A stretch of 64,000 bases of DNA. It comes from Thalassococcus profundi. Lineage in GTDB: Bacteria > Pseudomonadota > Alphaproteobacteria > Rhodobacterales > Rhodobacteraceae. Below the pieces are notes generated by a model. It had not been told where the DNA came from, did no database searches, and worked only from the letters and a program-made list of their open reading frames with translations. Shown here piece after piece: positions 37,319 to 46,677 of the stretch. How positions within the stretch are numbered: position 1 is the first letter of the stretch; each line of letters opens with the position of its first letter. Location of the stretch: positions 437,160 through 501,159 of the forward strand of contig NZ_QPMK01000003.1 in assembly GCF_003344785.1 (NCBI RefSeq), given 5' to 3'. Both the position numbers and the translations under genes were made by a program.

Positions 37319-38847
37319 GCGGCCTCCCCGGATTTGATGATGCGGGCCATGATCTTTTCCTGGCTGGCCTCGGCGGTCTGCATCTCGCCGACGAAGCGGC
37401 CTTCGTTCATCACGTAGAGCCGGTCGGAAATGCCCAGGAGTTCGGGCATTTCCGACGAGATGACGATGATCGCCTTGCCGGCGGCGGCGAGGTCGCGGAT
37501 CACGGTGTAGATCTCGAATTTCGCGCCGACGTCGATGCCGCGGCAGGGCTCATCGAGGATCAGGATGTCAGGATCGGCGAAAAGCCACTTGGACAGCACC
37601 ACCTTCTGCTGGTTGCCGCCCGAAAGGTTCACCGTCTCCTGCTCGATGGAGCTGGAGCGGATGTTGAGCCGCTGGCGGAACCGCTCTGCCACCTCGGCCT
37701 CGCGCCGGGCGTTGACGACCATGCCGTCGGCCACCGACTCCAATCTGGCCAGCGGCACGTTGCGGCGGATCGTGTCGTCCAGCACCAGCCCGTAGGTCTT
37801 GCGGTCCTCGGTGGCATAGGCGAGGCCCGCGTTGATCGCCTTGCGCACGGTCGACAGGTCCGCGGGCTTGCCGTTGATCGTCACGCTGCCGGTGATGTCG
37901 CGTCCGTAGGACCGGCCGAAAAGGCTCATGGCCAGCTCTGTGCGCCCGGCGCCCATCAGCCCCGCGATGCCCAGCACCTCGCCGCGCTTGACGTGAAAGG
38001 ACACATCGCGGACCACGGTTCGGTCGGGATCGACCGGGTGCCGCACCGTCCAGTTGCGCACCTCCATCGCCACTTCGTCGCGGATGTCGGGCGTGCGCGG
38101 CGGGTAGCGGTCGTCGAGCGACCGGCCCACCATGTCACGGATGATGTCGTCTTCGCTGATGCCGTTCTTGCAGTCGAGCCGGGCCACCGTGGCCCCGTCG
38201 CGCAACACGGTGATGGTGTCGGCCACGCGGGAGATTTCGTTGAGCTTGTGGCTGATGAGGATCGAGGTCACGCCCTGCCTGCGGAATTCCGTCAGCAGGA
38301 CCAGCAGTTTTTCGCTGTCCTGTTCGTTGAGCGAGCTCGTCGGCTCGTCGAGGATCAGCAGGCGCACGTCCTTGGACAGCGCCTTGGCGATCTCGATCAG
38401 CTGTTGCTTGCCCAGACCCAGGTCGGCCACGATGGATTTCGGGCTTTCCTTCAGGCCGACGCGGGCCAGAAGCTCGGCCGCGCGGCGTTCCGTTTCCTGC
38501 CAGTCGATGATGCCGCCGCGGGCGCGTTCGTTGCCCAGAAAGATGTTCTCGGCCACCGACAGCAGCGGGATCAGCGCCAGTTCCTGGTGGATGATGATGA
38601 TCCCGCGGCTTTCGCTGTCGCGGATCGAGCCGAAGGCCTGGACCTCGCCGTCATAGACGATGTCGCCGGTGTAGCTGCCGTGCGGATAGACCCCCGACAG
38701 CACCTTCATCAGCGTCGACTTGCCGGCCCCGTTCTCGCCCACGAGCGCGTGGATCTCGCCCTCGGCCACCTGCAGGTTCACCCGGTCAAGCGCCTTCACG
38801 CCCGGAAAGGTCTTGGTGATGTCGCGCATCTCGAGGATGGTCGCCAT
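37315..38847 (-). CDS. gguA: Sugar ABC transporter ATPase GguA
   Basis: A 510-residue double ATPase. The N-terminal half has Walker [10 protein letters not shown], signature [15 protein letters not shown] and Walker [16 protein letters not shown]. The C-terminal half has [24 protein letters not shown] and [14 protein letters not shown]. It drives GguB-mediated uptake of sugars bound by ChvE. The start is ATG 38847 after GGAG; ATG 38859 is in frame but lacks a site. Confidence 0.95.
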   Translation of the reverse strand: MATILEMRDITKTFPGVKALDRVNLQVAEGEIHALVGENGAGKSTLMKVLSGVYPHGSYTGDIVYDGEVQAFGSIRDSESRGIIIIHQELALIPLLSVAENIFLGNERARGGIIDWQETERRAAELLARVGLKESPKSIVADLGLGKQQLIEIAKALSKDVRLLILDEPTSSLNEQDSEKLLVLLTEFRRQGVTSILISHKLNEISRVADTITVLRDGATVARLDCKNGISEDDIIRDMVGRSLDDRYPPRTPDIRDEVAMEVRNWTVRHPVDPDRTVVRDVSFHVKRGEVLGIAGLMGAGRTELAMSLFGRSYGRDITGSVTINGKPADLSTVRKAINAGLAYATEDRKTYGLVLDDTIRRNVPLARLESVADGMVVNARREAEVAERFRQRLNIRSSSIEQETVNLSGGNQQKVVLSKWLFADPDILILDEPCRGIDVGAKFEIYTVIRDLAAAGKAIIVISSEMPELLGISDRLYVMNEGRFVGEMQTAEASQEKIMARIIKSGEAA

Positions 38848-38896
38848 CGTCGTCTCCATCTTGCGGATTGGCCGGTGGGCCGGGCAGGGCGGTTGC

Positions 38897-38920
38897 GGGG
38901 CCGGCACCGGGCCGGACCCC
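38897..38920 (-). promoter_or_regulatory. Intercistronic stem-loop between chvE and gguA
   Basis: GGGGCCGGC at 38897-38905 pairs with GCCGGACCCC at 38911-38920 (one bulge), directly after the chvE stop. No T-run follows on the minus strand. As in the ytfQ unit, it probably raises the binding-protein level over the membrane genes. Confidence 0.55.
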
Positions 38921-38928
38921 TGCTCGGA

Positions 38929-39993
38929 TCACTGAAGCTCGGAGGCGTCGTAATAGCCCGAGTCGATCAGCACGCCCTGGATGTCGCCTTCGGTGACCTT
39001 CACCGGCTCCAGCAGGTAGGACGGCACCACCTTGACGCCGTTGTCGTAGGTCTCGGTGTCGTTGATCTCGGGCTCGCCGCCCTGCAACAGCGCCTCGACC
39101 ATGCCGACGGTGACGCTGGCCAGTTCGCGGGTGTCCTTGAAGATCGTCGAATACTGCTCGCCGCGCTGGATCGCCTTGATCGACGGGATCTCGGCATCCT
39201 GACCGGTGACGATGGGCATCTGCATGTCGCCCGAGCCGTAGCCCACGCCCTTCAGCGAGGAGATGATGCCGATGGAAAGCCCGTCGTAGGGCGACAGAAC
39301 GCCATGCACCCGCGCATCGGTGTAATTGGCCGACAAAAGGTTATCCATCCGCGCCTGCGCCACCGATCCGTCCCAGCGCAGGGTGCCGACCGTGTCCATG
39401 CCCTCCTGGCCCGACAGCACCGTGATCCTGCCGTCGTCGATCAGCGGTTGCAGCACCGACATGGCGCCGTCGTAGAAAAAGTAAGCGTTGTTGTCGTCCG
39501 GGGAGCCGCCGAACAGCTCCACGTTCCAGGTCTCGGCATCGGGAAAGCGCTCTTCCAGCCCCGATACCAGAGTTTCGGCCTGTTGCACCCCGACCTGGAA
39601 GTTGTCGAAGGTGGCGTAATAGCTGACGTCGCCCGAGCCGCGGATCAGCCGGTCATAGGCCACCACGGGAATGTCGAGAGCGGCGGCATTGGCCAGCGCG
39701 TTGGTCAGGGTGGTGCCGTCGATGGCGGCAATGACCAGCGCGTCGACGCCCTTGGTGATCATGTTCTCGATCTGCGCGAGCTGGTTCGGAATGTCGTCCT
39801 CGGCATATTGCAGATCGGTGGCATAACCGGCTTCCTCGAACTGCTTCACCATGTTGTCGCCGTCGGCGATCCAGCGGGCCGAGGATTTCGTCGGCATCGC
39901 GATGCCGATGGTGCCCTTGTCCTGGGCAAAGGCCGGAAAGGCCAAGATGGTCGCAAGCGCGGTGGCGCCGAGGGCGCGTCGGGTCAGTGTCAT
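38929..39993 (-). CDS. chvE: Multiple-sugar periplasmic binding protein ChvE
   Basis: A 354-residue periplasmic binding protein with a signal peptide (about 23 residues, ending AFA). The sequence [66 protein letters not shown] and [19 protein letters not shown] is diagnostic for ChvE. ChvE binds galactose, glucose, arabinose, fucose and xylose; in Agrobacterium it also signals through VirA, which is not seen here. It is the first gene of the long minus-strand cluster, divergent from gbpR. Confidence 0.96.
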   Translation of the reverse strand: MTLTRRALGATALATILAFPAFAQDKGTIGIAMPTKSSARWIADGDNMVKQFEEAGYATDLQYAEDDIPNQLAQIENMITKGVDALVIAAIDGTTLTNALANAAALDIPVVAYDRLIRGSGDVSYYATFDNFQVGVQQAETLVSGLEERFPDAETWNVELFGGSPDDNNAYFFYDGAMSVLQPLIDDGRITVLSGQEGMDTVGTLRWDGSVAQARMDNLLSANYTDARVHGVLSPYDGLSIGIISSLKGVGYGSGDMQMPIVTGQDAEIPSIKAIQRGEQYSTIFKDTRELASVTVGMVEALLQGGEPEINDTETYDNGVKVVPSYLLEPVKVTEGDIQGVLIDSGYYDASELQ

Positions 39994-40079
39994 TCTATCC
40001 TCCCTTGCGCGCTGTCCTTGGCGCGCCTGTCTGATCCGTCTCTCCCGGACGGTCCGAGGACATCCTTGCTTTATTCCGC

Positions 40080-40128
40080 GATATACAACAAATTCCGATC
40101 AGGCAGTTTGATATACCGAAAGTGATAT
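40080..40128. promoter_or_regulatory. Repeated GATATAC elements between chvE and gbpR
   Basis: GATATAC occurs at 40080-40086 and again at 40110-40116, exactly 30 bp apart, with a third partial copy GATAT at 40124-40128 reaching the gbpR start codon. The stretch is AT-rich against a GC-rich background. These are candidate GbpR binding sites controlling chvE and gbpR itself; assignment is by position. Confidence 0.5.
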
Positions 40129-41119
40129 GGCCATGGCGACATCCCGCACCGTGCCCGGCACCGATGAACTGGTCCGCCGGGGGCTGAAATTCTCGCAGCT
40201 GCGGCTGATGGTGGCGCTGCGCGATCACGGCCAGGTCGGCGCCGCGGCGCAGCAGCTTGGCATGACCCAGCCGGCGGCCTCGCGGCTGCTCGCGCAGCTC
40301 GAGCCGCTGGTGGGCACGCCGCTCTACCTGCGCCACCCGCGCGGCATCGATCTGACCGAGGCCGGGCGCATCCTCGCCGACCAGGCGGCCGAGACGCTCA
40401 AGGGTCTGGACCGCGCGCATCAGCGGGTGACGGAACTGCGCGGCGGGGTGCGCGGCCACGTCCGCATCGGATCGGTCACCGGGCCGTCGCTGGAACACCT
40501 GCTGCCAGTGCAGCGCGAGGTGCGGCAGGCCTATCCCGAGATCGAGGTCACGGTGCAGGTCGACACGTCGGACCGGCTGGCCGAGGCGCTGCTGACCGAC
40601 GATCTGGATTTCTACATCGGGCGTATTCCCAACACGGCGGATGCCCGCGCCTTTGCCTTCCACCGGATCGGGCCGGAACCGATCGACCTTGTGGTGCGGC
40701 TGGACCATCCGCTGACGCGCCAGCCGGATGCGACGCTCTGGGACTGCATGGAGTACGACTGGGTGATGCAGCCGCCGCGCGGTCTGTTGCGCCGCACCGC
40801 GGAAAGCTATCTGCTGGAACGCGGCCTGCCGGTGCCGCCGCGTGTGGTGAGCACGACCTCGATCCTGTTCACGCTGGCGCTGGTCAACGAAACCAACGCC
40901 ATCGCGCCGCTGGCCCGCGCCGTGTCGCGATTTTTCATCGAACGCGCCGAACTGGGCAGCCGCCTGGCCACCCTGTCGGTCGGCAACGACATGGCCGTCG
41001 AGGATTTCGGCATCGTCTCGCGGCAGGGCGATACGCAGCCGCCCGCGGCAGAGCGGTTCATGAAGCTGCTGCGCGTCCGGACCGATCTTCTGCCGTCGCG
41101 CGGACGGGCGCCGCTCTGA
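40127..41119 (+). CDS. gbpR: LysR-family regulator GbpR
   Basis: A 330-residue LysR regulator. The HTH is LKFSQLRLMVALRDHGQVGAAAQQLGMTQPAASRLLAQLE, followed by TPLYLRHPRGIDLTEAGR, and an effector domain begins near residue 105 (GHVRIGSVTGPSLEHLLPV). GbpR in Agrobacterium controls chvE in response to sugars. Divergence from chvE with a 133-bp shared region supports the call. ATG 40127 and ATG 40133 are both possible; neither has a good ribosome site. Confidence 0.93.
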   Translation: MAMATSRTVPGTDELVRRGLKFSQLRLMVALRDHGQVGAAAQQLGMTQPAASRLLAQLEPLVGTPLYLRHPRGIDLTEAGRILADQAAETLKGLDRAHQRVTELRGGVRGHVRIGSVTGPSLEHLLPVQREVRQAYPEIEVTVQVDTSDRLAEALLTDDLDFYIGRIPNTADARAFAFHRIGPEPIDLVVRLDHPLTRQPDATLWDCMEYDWVMQPPRGLLRRTAESYLLERGLPVPPRVVSTTSILFTLALVNETNAIAPLARAVSRFFIERAELGSRLATLSVGNDMAVEDFGIVSRQGDTQPPAAERFMKLLRVRTDLLPSRGRAPL

Positions 41120-41128
41120 CGCTTCGGG

Positions 41129-41443
41129 TCACATCTCGCGCAGATACGCGGCCGAGACGTAGCCCTTGAGGCCCGGCGCCCGGTCGAGCGCCACCTTGCA
41201 CCAGCGCGTGCCGCCGGTGGACTGGCAGCTCTGGACCCGCAGGACAGTGCCGTTGGGCAGTCCGACGATGACGCTGAACCCGATGCCGGGGCCGCCACGC
41301 ATTTTCAGCATGTCGTCCTCGGGCACGCCGTAGACCTCGTGACGGTCGCGCCACCCGGCCTGCGCCGGGCCGGCGATCATCGCGCCGCCCAGCAGAGCGG
41401 TGACCGCGGCCACTGCCACGGTTTTCGAAAGTGTCTTGCCCAT
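41129..41443 (-). CDS. Exported bacterial SH3-domain protein
   Basis: A 104-residue protein with a signal peptide (about 30 residues, ending AQA). One bacterial SH3 domain follows, with DDMLKMRGGPGIGFSVIVGLPNGTVLRV and RWCKVALDRAPGLKGYVSAAYL. Two cysteines (SCQS and WCKV) probably form a disulfide. Such proteins bind cell-wall peptides or act as periplasmic adaptors. The start ATG 41443 has AGGAG. It is convergent with gbpR, 10 bp apart. Confidence 0.85.
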   Translation of the reverse strand: MGKTLSKTVAVAAVTALLGGAMIAGPAQAGWRDRHEVYGVPEDDMLKMRGGPGIGFSVIVGLPNGTVLRVQSCQSTGGTRWCKVALDRAPGLKGYVSAAYLREM

Positions 41444-41535
41444 GTTTTTCTCCTGTCGGCTGCCTCGTCTTCGGTTCTAAAGACGCGGGATCGTCTTTGA
41501 AACGGCTTTGTGCGGGGCGTCGACCGGATCGGGTG

Positions 41536-42405
41536 TCAGTAATCGGATTGCGGGCGCTGGATATGGCGGGCGACCCAGGTCTGCACCTCGCCCAAACGGG
41601 TGCGCGCCACCGGGACGAGCGTGTCGTCGGTCAGCTTCATCACGTGCCGGGTCCCGTCGCGCATCACTTCGTGCGCGGCGCGCTTCGACACCCACCAGGA
41701 CCGGTGCGGCTGCACCCCGTCCTCGGGCGCGGTCTGGGCGACGATGTCGCTGAGCCGGGCGCGCTGCGTGATGCTTTCGCCGTCGAGCGTCACGCGGACA
41801 TAATGTTCCCGCGCCTCGATATGCAACACCCGTGCGACCGGGACACGTTCGGCGCCGATCACGAGGGTGCGGTCGCCGTCCCCGTCGGTGGCGGCGGCGC
41901 GGGGTTGTGCGGCATCAGACCGGTTTTGCCAGTAGGCGGTCTGGTTCAGAACGAACAGGAAAAACACCGTCTCGAAGACCTGCACCAGTCCGAAGAGCAG
42001 CAGCATCCTCCCGTCGAGAGCGACAAAGCGCGCGCCCCCGCTCAGGGCGGCAGCGATCCGGTCGCCGATGATGACGCCCGGCAGGGTGGCAAAGACGCTG
42101 ATCAGCGGGAGCGGGACCGGCAGATCGGGCCAGCGGCGCGCAAGGGGGGAACAGACCGTCAGCCCGGCGGTGATCAACGCCAGGTAGATCAGCACGGCCG
42201 CGGGCCAGAACAGCAGGATCTGCCACAGGGACGTCTGTCCGAGCATGGCGAACGGGTCGCCGACGGCCAGGCCCAGCAGCACGAGCACGATGAAGGTCCA
42301 GGAGGTTCGATCCCGAAGCAGCCCCAGAAAGTCCTTGACCGACAAGGAAACAGGGGCGCCCATCAGGATGCAGAGGCGTAGTTTTTGATGCGCTGTCGAA
42401 ATCAC
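41536..42405 (-). CDS. Membrane-anchored LytTR DNA-binding protein
   Basis: A 289-residue protein. Residues about 30-165 hold four membrane helices (TSWTFIVLVLLGLAVG, ILLFWPAAVLIYLALITAGL, PLPLISVFATLPGVIIG, MLLLFGLVQVFETVFFLFVL). Residues about 190-285 form a LytTR domain with RVLHIEAREHYVRVTLDGESI and QPHRSWWVSKRAAHEVM. It is a one-component membrane regulator: it may sense a membrane or surface signal and bind DNA directly. No kinase partner is nearby. An alternative start is ATG 42363 (MGAPVSLSV). Confidence 0.87.
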   Translation of the reverse strand: MISTAHQKLRLCILMGAPVSLSVKDFLGLLRDRTSWTFIVLVLLGLAVGDPFAMLGQTSLWQILLFWPAAVLIYLALITAGLTVCSPLARRWPDLPVPLPLISVFATLPGVIIGDRIAAALSGGARFVALDGRMLLLFGLVQVFETVFFLFVLNQTAYWQNRSDAAQPRAAATDGDGDRTLVIGAERVPVARVLHIEAREHYVRVTLDGESITQRARLSDIVAQTAPEDGVQPHRSWWVSKRAAHEVMRDGTRHVMKLTDDTLVPVARTRLGEVQTWVARHIQRPQSDY

Positions 42406-42670
42406 GATGACGTATCATTTCCTGCAGGTGTTGACGCTTGTTGGCGACAATTGCATCTTACCATGTTGGCTCTCAAGTGGTCTCTGCACAAAGGTAGGAA
42501 GATTGATCTGTTGCACGGAGAAGTCGATTTGACGCACGTATCTTAAAGTTGAGTATTGTGCGTTTATGCACACTTTAGTCAATCTTTTGGGGATTTGTGA
42601 AAATTTTGCCAGAGACTACCTTCTTCCTGCCGCCGGATCCCAGGCGGTGTCTTGAAAACGGAGACCTGGA
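42406..42670. other. AT-rich divergent regulatory region
   Basis: These 265 bases between the LytTR and pirin genes are markedly less GC-rich than the rest of the window. They contain a TGTGC-N6-GCACA palindrome (42557-42572) flanked by AAAGT and ACTTT. No gene is seen. The region probably holds promoters of both neighbours and a regulator site, possibly for the LytTR protein itself. Confidence 0.55.
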
Positions 42671-43609
42671 ATGAGCTGGAACCCCGCGCTTGACCCGCAT
42701 TGCCCGACCGGCGATGACGTCGATGCCATCGAAACGGTGATCGTGCCCCGTGCCCGCGACCTGGGCGGTTTCGAGGTGCGCCGTGCCCTGCCGGCACCGA
42801 AACGGCAGATGGTCGGTCCCTTTATCTTCTTCGACCAGATGGGCCCGGCAGAGTTTCTGCCGTCGCGCGGGCTGGACGTGCGGCCGCATCCGCATATCGG
42901 CCTCGCCACGATCAGCTATCTCTACCGCGGGCGCATGCATCACCGCGATTCGCTGGGCACCGATGCCTGGATCGAACCGGGCGCTGTGAACTGGATGGTG
43001 GCCGGGCAGGGCATCACCCATTCCGAACGCACTGACGACGCCACGCAAAAGGACCCGATGCCCTTCTTCGGCATCCAGACCTGGGTGGCGCTGCCCAGGG
43101 ATCACGAGGACCGGCCGCCGGAATTCGAACATGCCGCCGCCGACGCGCTGCCGCTGCTCGAAGGCGAGGGCAAGCGCCTGCGCCTGATCCTCGGCAACGC
43201 CTACGGAGAGCGCGCGCCGGTGAAGACGGCGTCGGAGATGTTCTATGCCGATGCGGTGCTCGAGGCGGGGGCGCGTCTGCCCTTGCCGGACAACCACGAG
43301 GACCGGGGCGTCTACGTGGTCGAGGGCGCGGTCAGCATCGCCGGGCAGACCTATGAGTCCGGGCAGATGATGGTATTCCGGCCCGGCGATGCGATCAGCC
43401 TGACCGCCGGCGCCCGCGGCGCCCGCGTGATGCTGCTGGGTGGCGAGACGCTGGAAGGACCGCGGTACATCTGGTGGAACTTCGTCGCCTCGTCGAAGGA
43501 ACGGATCGAAGAGGCCAAGGAAGCCTGGCGTCGCGAGGACTGGGCCGATGGCCGGTTCCATCTGCCGCCCGGCGACGACGCGGAATTCATCCCGCTGCCC
43601 GAGAAGTGA
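42671..43609 (+). CDS. Pirin family protein
   Basis: A 312-residue double-cupin protein. The pirin N-terminal signature with metal-binding histidines is clear: GPFIFFDQMGPAEF, RPHPHIGLATISYLYRGRMHHRDSLG and WMVAGQGITHSER. The C-terminal pirin domain ends with GPRYIWWNFVASSKERIEEAKEAW. Some pirins are quercetinases or redox-sensitive regulators; the substrate here is unknown. The start is ATG 42671 with GGAGACC upstream. It is preceded by a long AT-rich regulatory region. Confidence 0.94.
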   Translation: MSWNPALDPHCPTGDDVDAIETVIVPRARDLGGFEVRRALPAPKRQMVGPFIFFDQMGPAEFLPSRGLDVRPHPHIGLATISYLYRGRMHHRDSLGTDAWIEPGAVNWMVAGQGITHSERTDDATQKDPMPFFGIQTWVALPRDHEDRPPEFEHAAADALPLLEGEGKRLRLILGNAYGERAPVKTASEMFYADAVLEAGARLPLPDNHEDRGVYVVEGAVSIAGQTYESGQMMVFRPGDAISLTAGARGARVMLLGGETLEGPRYIWWNFVASSKERIEEAKEAWRREDWADGRFHLPPGDDAEFIPLPEK

Positions 43610-43836
43610 AGGTCATGGCGGGTCGTGCCGCGCCATGGCCCGCAATCGGCCTTGTTGCGCCTCCGGACGCCCCAAGAGCCGCCCGTCCGCCGGGAAAATC
43701 ACGTTCTGCGGGGGCGGTATCCGCCTCCGCGATGCAGCATGCCGCCGGCCTGCGGAAATCTGCGGATTCCTTGCTTGACGGGGCAGGGCGGGCATCCTAT
43801 TACCCCGCTCACGCTTGGGGAACCTCGCGGCAGTGA

Positions 43837-43913
43837 GCGGTTGTAGCTCAGTTGGTTAGAGTACCGGCCTGTCACGCCGGGGGTCGCGGGTTCGAGCCCC
43901 GTCAACCGCGCCA
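43837..43913 (+). tRNA. tRNA-Asp (anticodon GTC), copy 1
   Basis: A 77-base cloverleaf with acceptor stem GCGGTTG/CAACCGC, discriminator G and an encoded CCA. The anticodon stem is CCGGC/GCCGG with loop CTGTCAC (anticodon GTC). G34 is the target of Tgt and, after queuosine formation, of GluQ, both encoded in this window. Confidence 0.98.
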
Positions 43914-43943
43914 CCACTGCCCGTAATGCCCCTCGCGCGATGC

Positions 43944-44020
43944 GCGGTTGTAGCTCAGTTGGTTAGAGTACCGGCCTGTCACGCCGGGGGTCGCGGGTTC
44001 GAGCCCCGTCAACCGCGCCA
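43944..44020 (+). tRNA. tRNA-Asp (anticodon GTC), copy 2
   Basis: Identical over 77 bases to the copy 30 bp upstream, including CCA. The two copies are probably co-transcribed; the short spacers differ, so this is a tandem duplication with diverged spacer. Confidence 0.98.
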
Positions 44021-44106
44021 CTTTTCAGACATTCGCCTGTGGAAAAGCATGTGCAGGAAATGCGCATGCTGCATGTGTTTTATGGGCAAGTCGTTGCAGC
44101 AGAAAG

Positions 44107-44131
44107 AAAAAGGCGCCCGAGGGCGCCCTTT
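44107..44131 (-). terminator. Rho-independent terminator after the DUF882 gene
   Basis: A GGCGCCC/GGGCGCC stem (44112-44118 with 44121-44127) is followed on the minus strand by TTTTTCTTTCT. On the plus strand it has CTTT and may also end the tRNA-Asp transcript. Confidence 0.85.
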
Positions 44132-44154
44132 CGGCCTGTGCATGGAAGTTTCGA

Positions 44155-44724
44155 TCAGCTGCCCCAGCTGCGGACCGGACCGCAATCCATGTGCACGAAA
44201 TCCGATCCCGAATACCGCCCGACGCCACCGGCCCGGCAGGCCGAGGCGGCCTTGGCCATCTGATTGACGGAACGCGAATTGAGTCGCAGGTCGGCCGCCT
44301 CGCCGCGCAGGTGGCGCGAATTCTTGGCAACGCCGCCAGACCGCGAGCGCAGCATCGCGTTGGTGCGCGGGCTGCGGTAGCCGGAAATCAGCATATAGGG
44401 TTCGTTGACGTCCAGCATGTTATGCGCGGCTGCCATGATGTCGATGGTGCGCAGGTCGATGTTCTTGACGTCGTCGGTGCGCCAGTCGCGCATGAAAAAG
44501 TTCACTTCCTTCACCGCGTCGGCGATGTAATGCCCCTCGACCCAGTAGATCATGTCGATGCGTTCGCCGGTGCGGCCCGAATACATCCGGATTCGGCGAA
44601 TATCTCCGCCCCCGCGCAGGAACCCTGCGGCGTTTGAATACGTTGGTGCTGCAGTTACCAGTGTTGCGGCGAATGCGCCAAGAAGTCCGCGGCGCGTAAT
44701 GCTGCCAGAGCGTGCGTCAGTCAT
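44155..44724 (-). CDS. DUF882 (YcbK-like, M15-type) exported protein
   Basis: A 189-residue protein exported by the Tat route, as shown by the twin-arginine signal SITRRGLLGAFAATLVTAA. The DUF882/peptidase M15_2 domain has the zinc-ligand pattern SGYRSPRTNAMLRSRSGGVAKNSRHLRGEAADLRL (His and Asp) and FVHMDCGPVRSWG (His). E. coli MepK/YcbK of this family cleaves 3-3 peptidoglycan cross-links. It is divergent from an L,D-transpeptidase gene that makes such links, a sensible functional pair. Confidence 0.92.
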   Translation of the reverse strand: MTDARSGSITRRGLLGAFAATLVTAAPTYSNAAGFLRGGGDIRRIRMYSGRTGERIDMIYWVEGHYIADAVKEVNFFMRDWRTDDVKNIDLRTIDIMAAAHNMLDVNEPYMLISGYRSPRTNAMLRSRSGGVAKNSRHLRGEAADLRLNSRSVNQMAKAASACRAGGVGRYSGSDFVHMDCGPVRSWGS

Positions 44725-45000
44725 GAGAATGCCTGTCCCGTATCTTGCTGCCGTGCCACAACGTTGTGCGGCGGTTACATCCTATCCCCAAGATGTGAAG
44801 GAGTTATTGCACAATCAGATTCTCGTCGAAAGCGCGAAGTCTTTTGGTTCCATTTCTTCAAGCGGTTTCGGCGAATTTTTGCTTAAATGCGGTGCAGTGT
44901 GGTGCGCGCGCCGCAAGGACCAGAGTTACTGCGTCAAATCGGCAATAGATTTCCCCGCTGGTGCAATTGTGAATAGACAGCGCTCAAGGCATTGGGTGAC

Positions 45001-46647
45001 ATGATAAAAACGGAAAATCGGATCGGAACGACCATGGCCATGACCGCACACGCCTTCACGCGCCCCCTGATCATTGCGCTTACCGCCGGAGTGATCGGCC
45101 TTGCCGTACCGCATGGCGCCGAGGCCCAGGTGACGGCCTTCAAACAGACCGTGGCAGAGCAGGCTGCGCGCAGCGACGGAATCGCCGCCTTCTACCGGGC
45201 CCGCGATTTCGAACCGATCTGGACCGGCCCCGGCGACACGGATCGTGCACGCCGAGCGGCGTTGCTCGAGGCCTTTGCGATGGCCGCCGACCACGGCCTG
45301 CCGCGCGACCGCTACGACGACCGCGCGCTGGTGGCGCAGATGCAGGCGGCACGCACCGCCCGCGAGATGGGCGAAGTCGAAGTGGCCCTGAGCCGCGCCT
45401 TCGTGCAGTTCGCCCAGGATATCCAGTCCGGCGTTCTGACGCCCGGACAGGTGGTGTCGCTGATCAAGCGCGAGGCGCCGAAGCGAAGCGCCGAAAGCCT
45501 GCTGTCGGATTTCGCCAGTGCCGAACCGGCGGCGTTCCTGCGGGCGCTGCCGCCGCAAAGCTACGAATATAACCGCCTGATGCGCGCCAAGATGATGATG
45601 GAACGGCAGATGGAGCAGGGCGGCTGGGGCCCGGCCGTGAGCGCCGCCAAGGTCGAACCGGGGCAAAGCGGTGCCGCGGTGGTCGCCCTGCGCGACCGGC
45701 TGATCTCCATGGGCTACCTGCGCCCCACCGCATCCGCGGTCTATGACGATGCGGTCACCGAAGCCGTCCAGAACTTCCAGGAGGACAACGGCCTGACGGT
45801 CGACGGCGTGGCCGGCGGCGACACGCTCACGGCAATCAACACCCCCCTCGAAGAACGGATGCAATCCGTCCTCGTGGCGATGGAGCGCGAGCGCTGGATC
45901 AATCTGCCCGGCGGTCTGGGCAAGCGGCATATCCGCGTCAACCTCACCGATTTCTCGGCCAAGATCGTCGACGACGACAAGATCACCTTCGAAACCCGCG
46001 CCGTGATCGGGGCGGGCGGGCTGGACCGCCAGACGCCGGAATTCTCGGACGAGATGGACCACATGGTCATCAACCCCAGCTGGTACGTGCCGCGGTCGAT
46101 CATCGTCAACGAATACCTGCCGCTTCTGCGCCGAAACCCCGGCGCCGTAAGCCATCTCGAGATCACCGACTCGCGCGGGCGCCGGGTCAATCGTGGCCGC
46201 GGCTTTTCGCAATATTCGGCCAGCAGCTTCCCGTTCTCCATGCGCCAGCCGCCGGGTCCGCGCAACGCGCTGGGGACGGTGAAGTTCATGTTTCCCAACA
46301 AGTACAACATCTATCTTCATGATACCCCTGCGAAAAACCTGTTCAGCCGCGAGGTGCGCGCCTACAGCCACGGCTGCATCCGCTTGAACGATCCGCACGA
46401 TTTTGCCTATGCGCTGCTGGCTCGGCAGTCGGACGATCCGCAGGGCTTCTTTCAGGCCCGCCTGCGCAGCGGGGCCGAAACCCGTGTCGACCTCGACGAT
46501 CCCGTGCCGGTGCACCTGATCTACCGCACGGCCTTCACCACAGCGAAGGGGCAGGTGAATTTCCGCCGCGACGTCTATGGCCGCGACGCACGCATCTGGC
46601 AGGCGTTGCGTGCCGCGGGGGTGGCCCTGCCGGCCCAACGCAGCTAA
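45001..46647 (+). CDS. L,D-transpeptidase (YcbB/LdtD-like)
   Basis: An exported enzyme of about 548 residues. A signal peptide ends near GAEAQ; a scaffold domain follows, then a peptidoglycan-binding domain (SGAAVVALRDRLISMGYLRP to LTVDGVAGGDTLTAIN), and a YkuD catalytic domain with YSHGCIRLNDPHDFA bearing the active cysteine. It makes 3-3 cross-links in peptidoglycan. ATG 45001 is chosen; ATG 45034 (with GGAACG upstream) would give a shorter signal peptide. It is divergent from the DUF882 gene. Confidence 0.93.
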   Translation: MIKTENRIGTTMAMTAHAFTRPLIIALTAGVIGLAVPHGAEAQVTAFKQTVAEQAARSDGIAAFYRARDFEPIWTGPGDTDRARRAALLEAFAMAADHGLPRDRYDDRALVAQMQAARTAREMGEVEVALSRAFVQFAQDIQSGVLTPGQVVSLIKREAPKRSAESLLSDFASAEPAAFLRALPPQSYEYNRLMRAKMMMERQMEQGGWGPAVSAAKVEPGQSGAAVVALRDRLISMGYLRPTASAVYDDAVTEAVQNFQEDNGLTVDGVAGGDTLTAINTPLEERMQSVLVAMERERWINLPGGLGKRHIRVNLTDFSAKIVDDDKITFETRAVIGAGGLDRQTPEFSDEMDHMVINPSWYVPRSIIVNEYLPLLRRNPGAVSHLEITDSRGRRVNRGRGFSQYSASSFPFSMRQPPGPRNALGTVKFMFPNKYNIYLHDTPAKNLFSREVRAYSHGCIRLNDPHDFAYALLARQSDDPQGFFQARLRSGAETRVDLDDPVPVHLIYRTAFTTAKGQVNFRRDVYGRDARIWQALRAAGVALPAQRS

Positions 46648-46677
46648 AGCTGGACCCGGACCAGACCGGGGAGCCGC

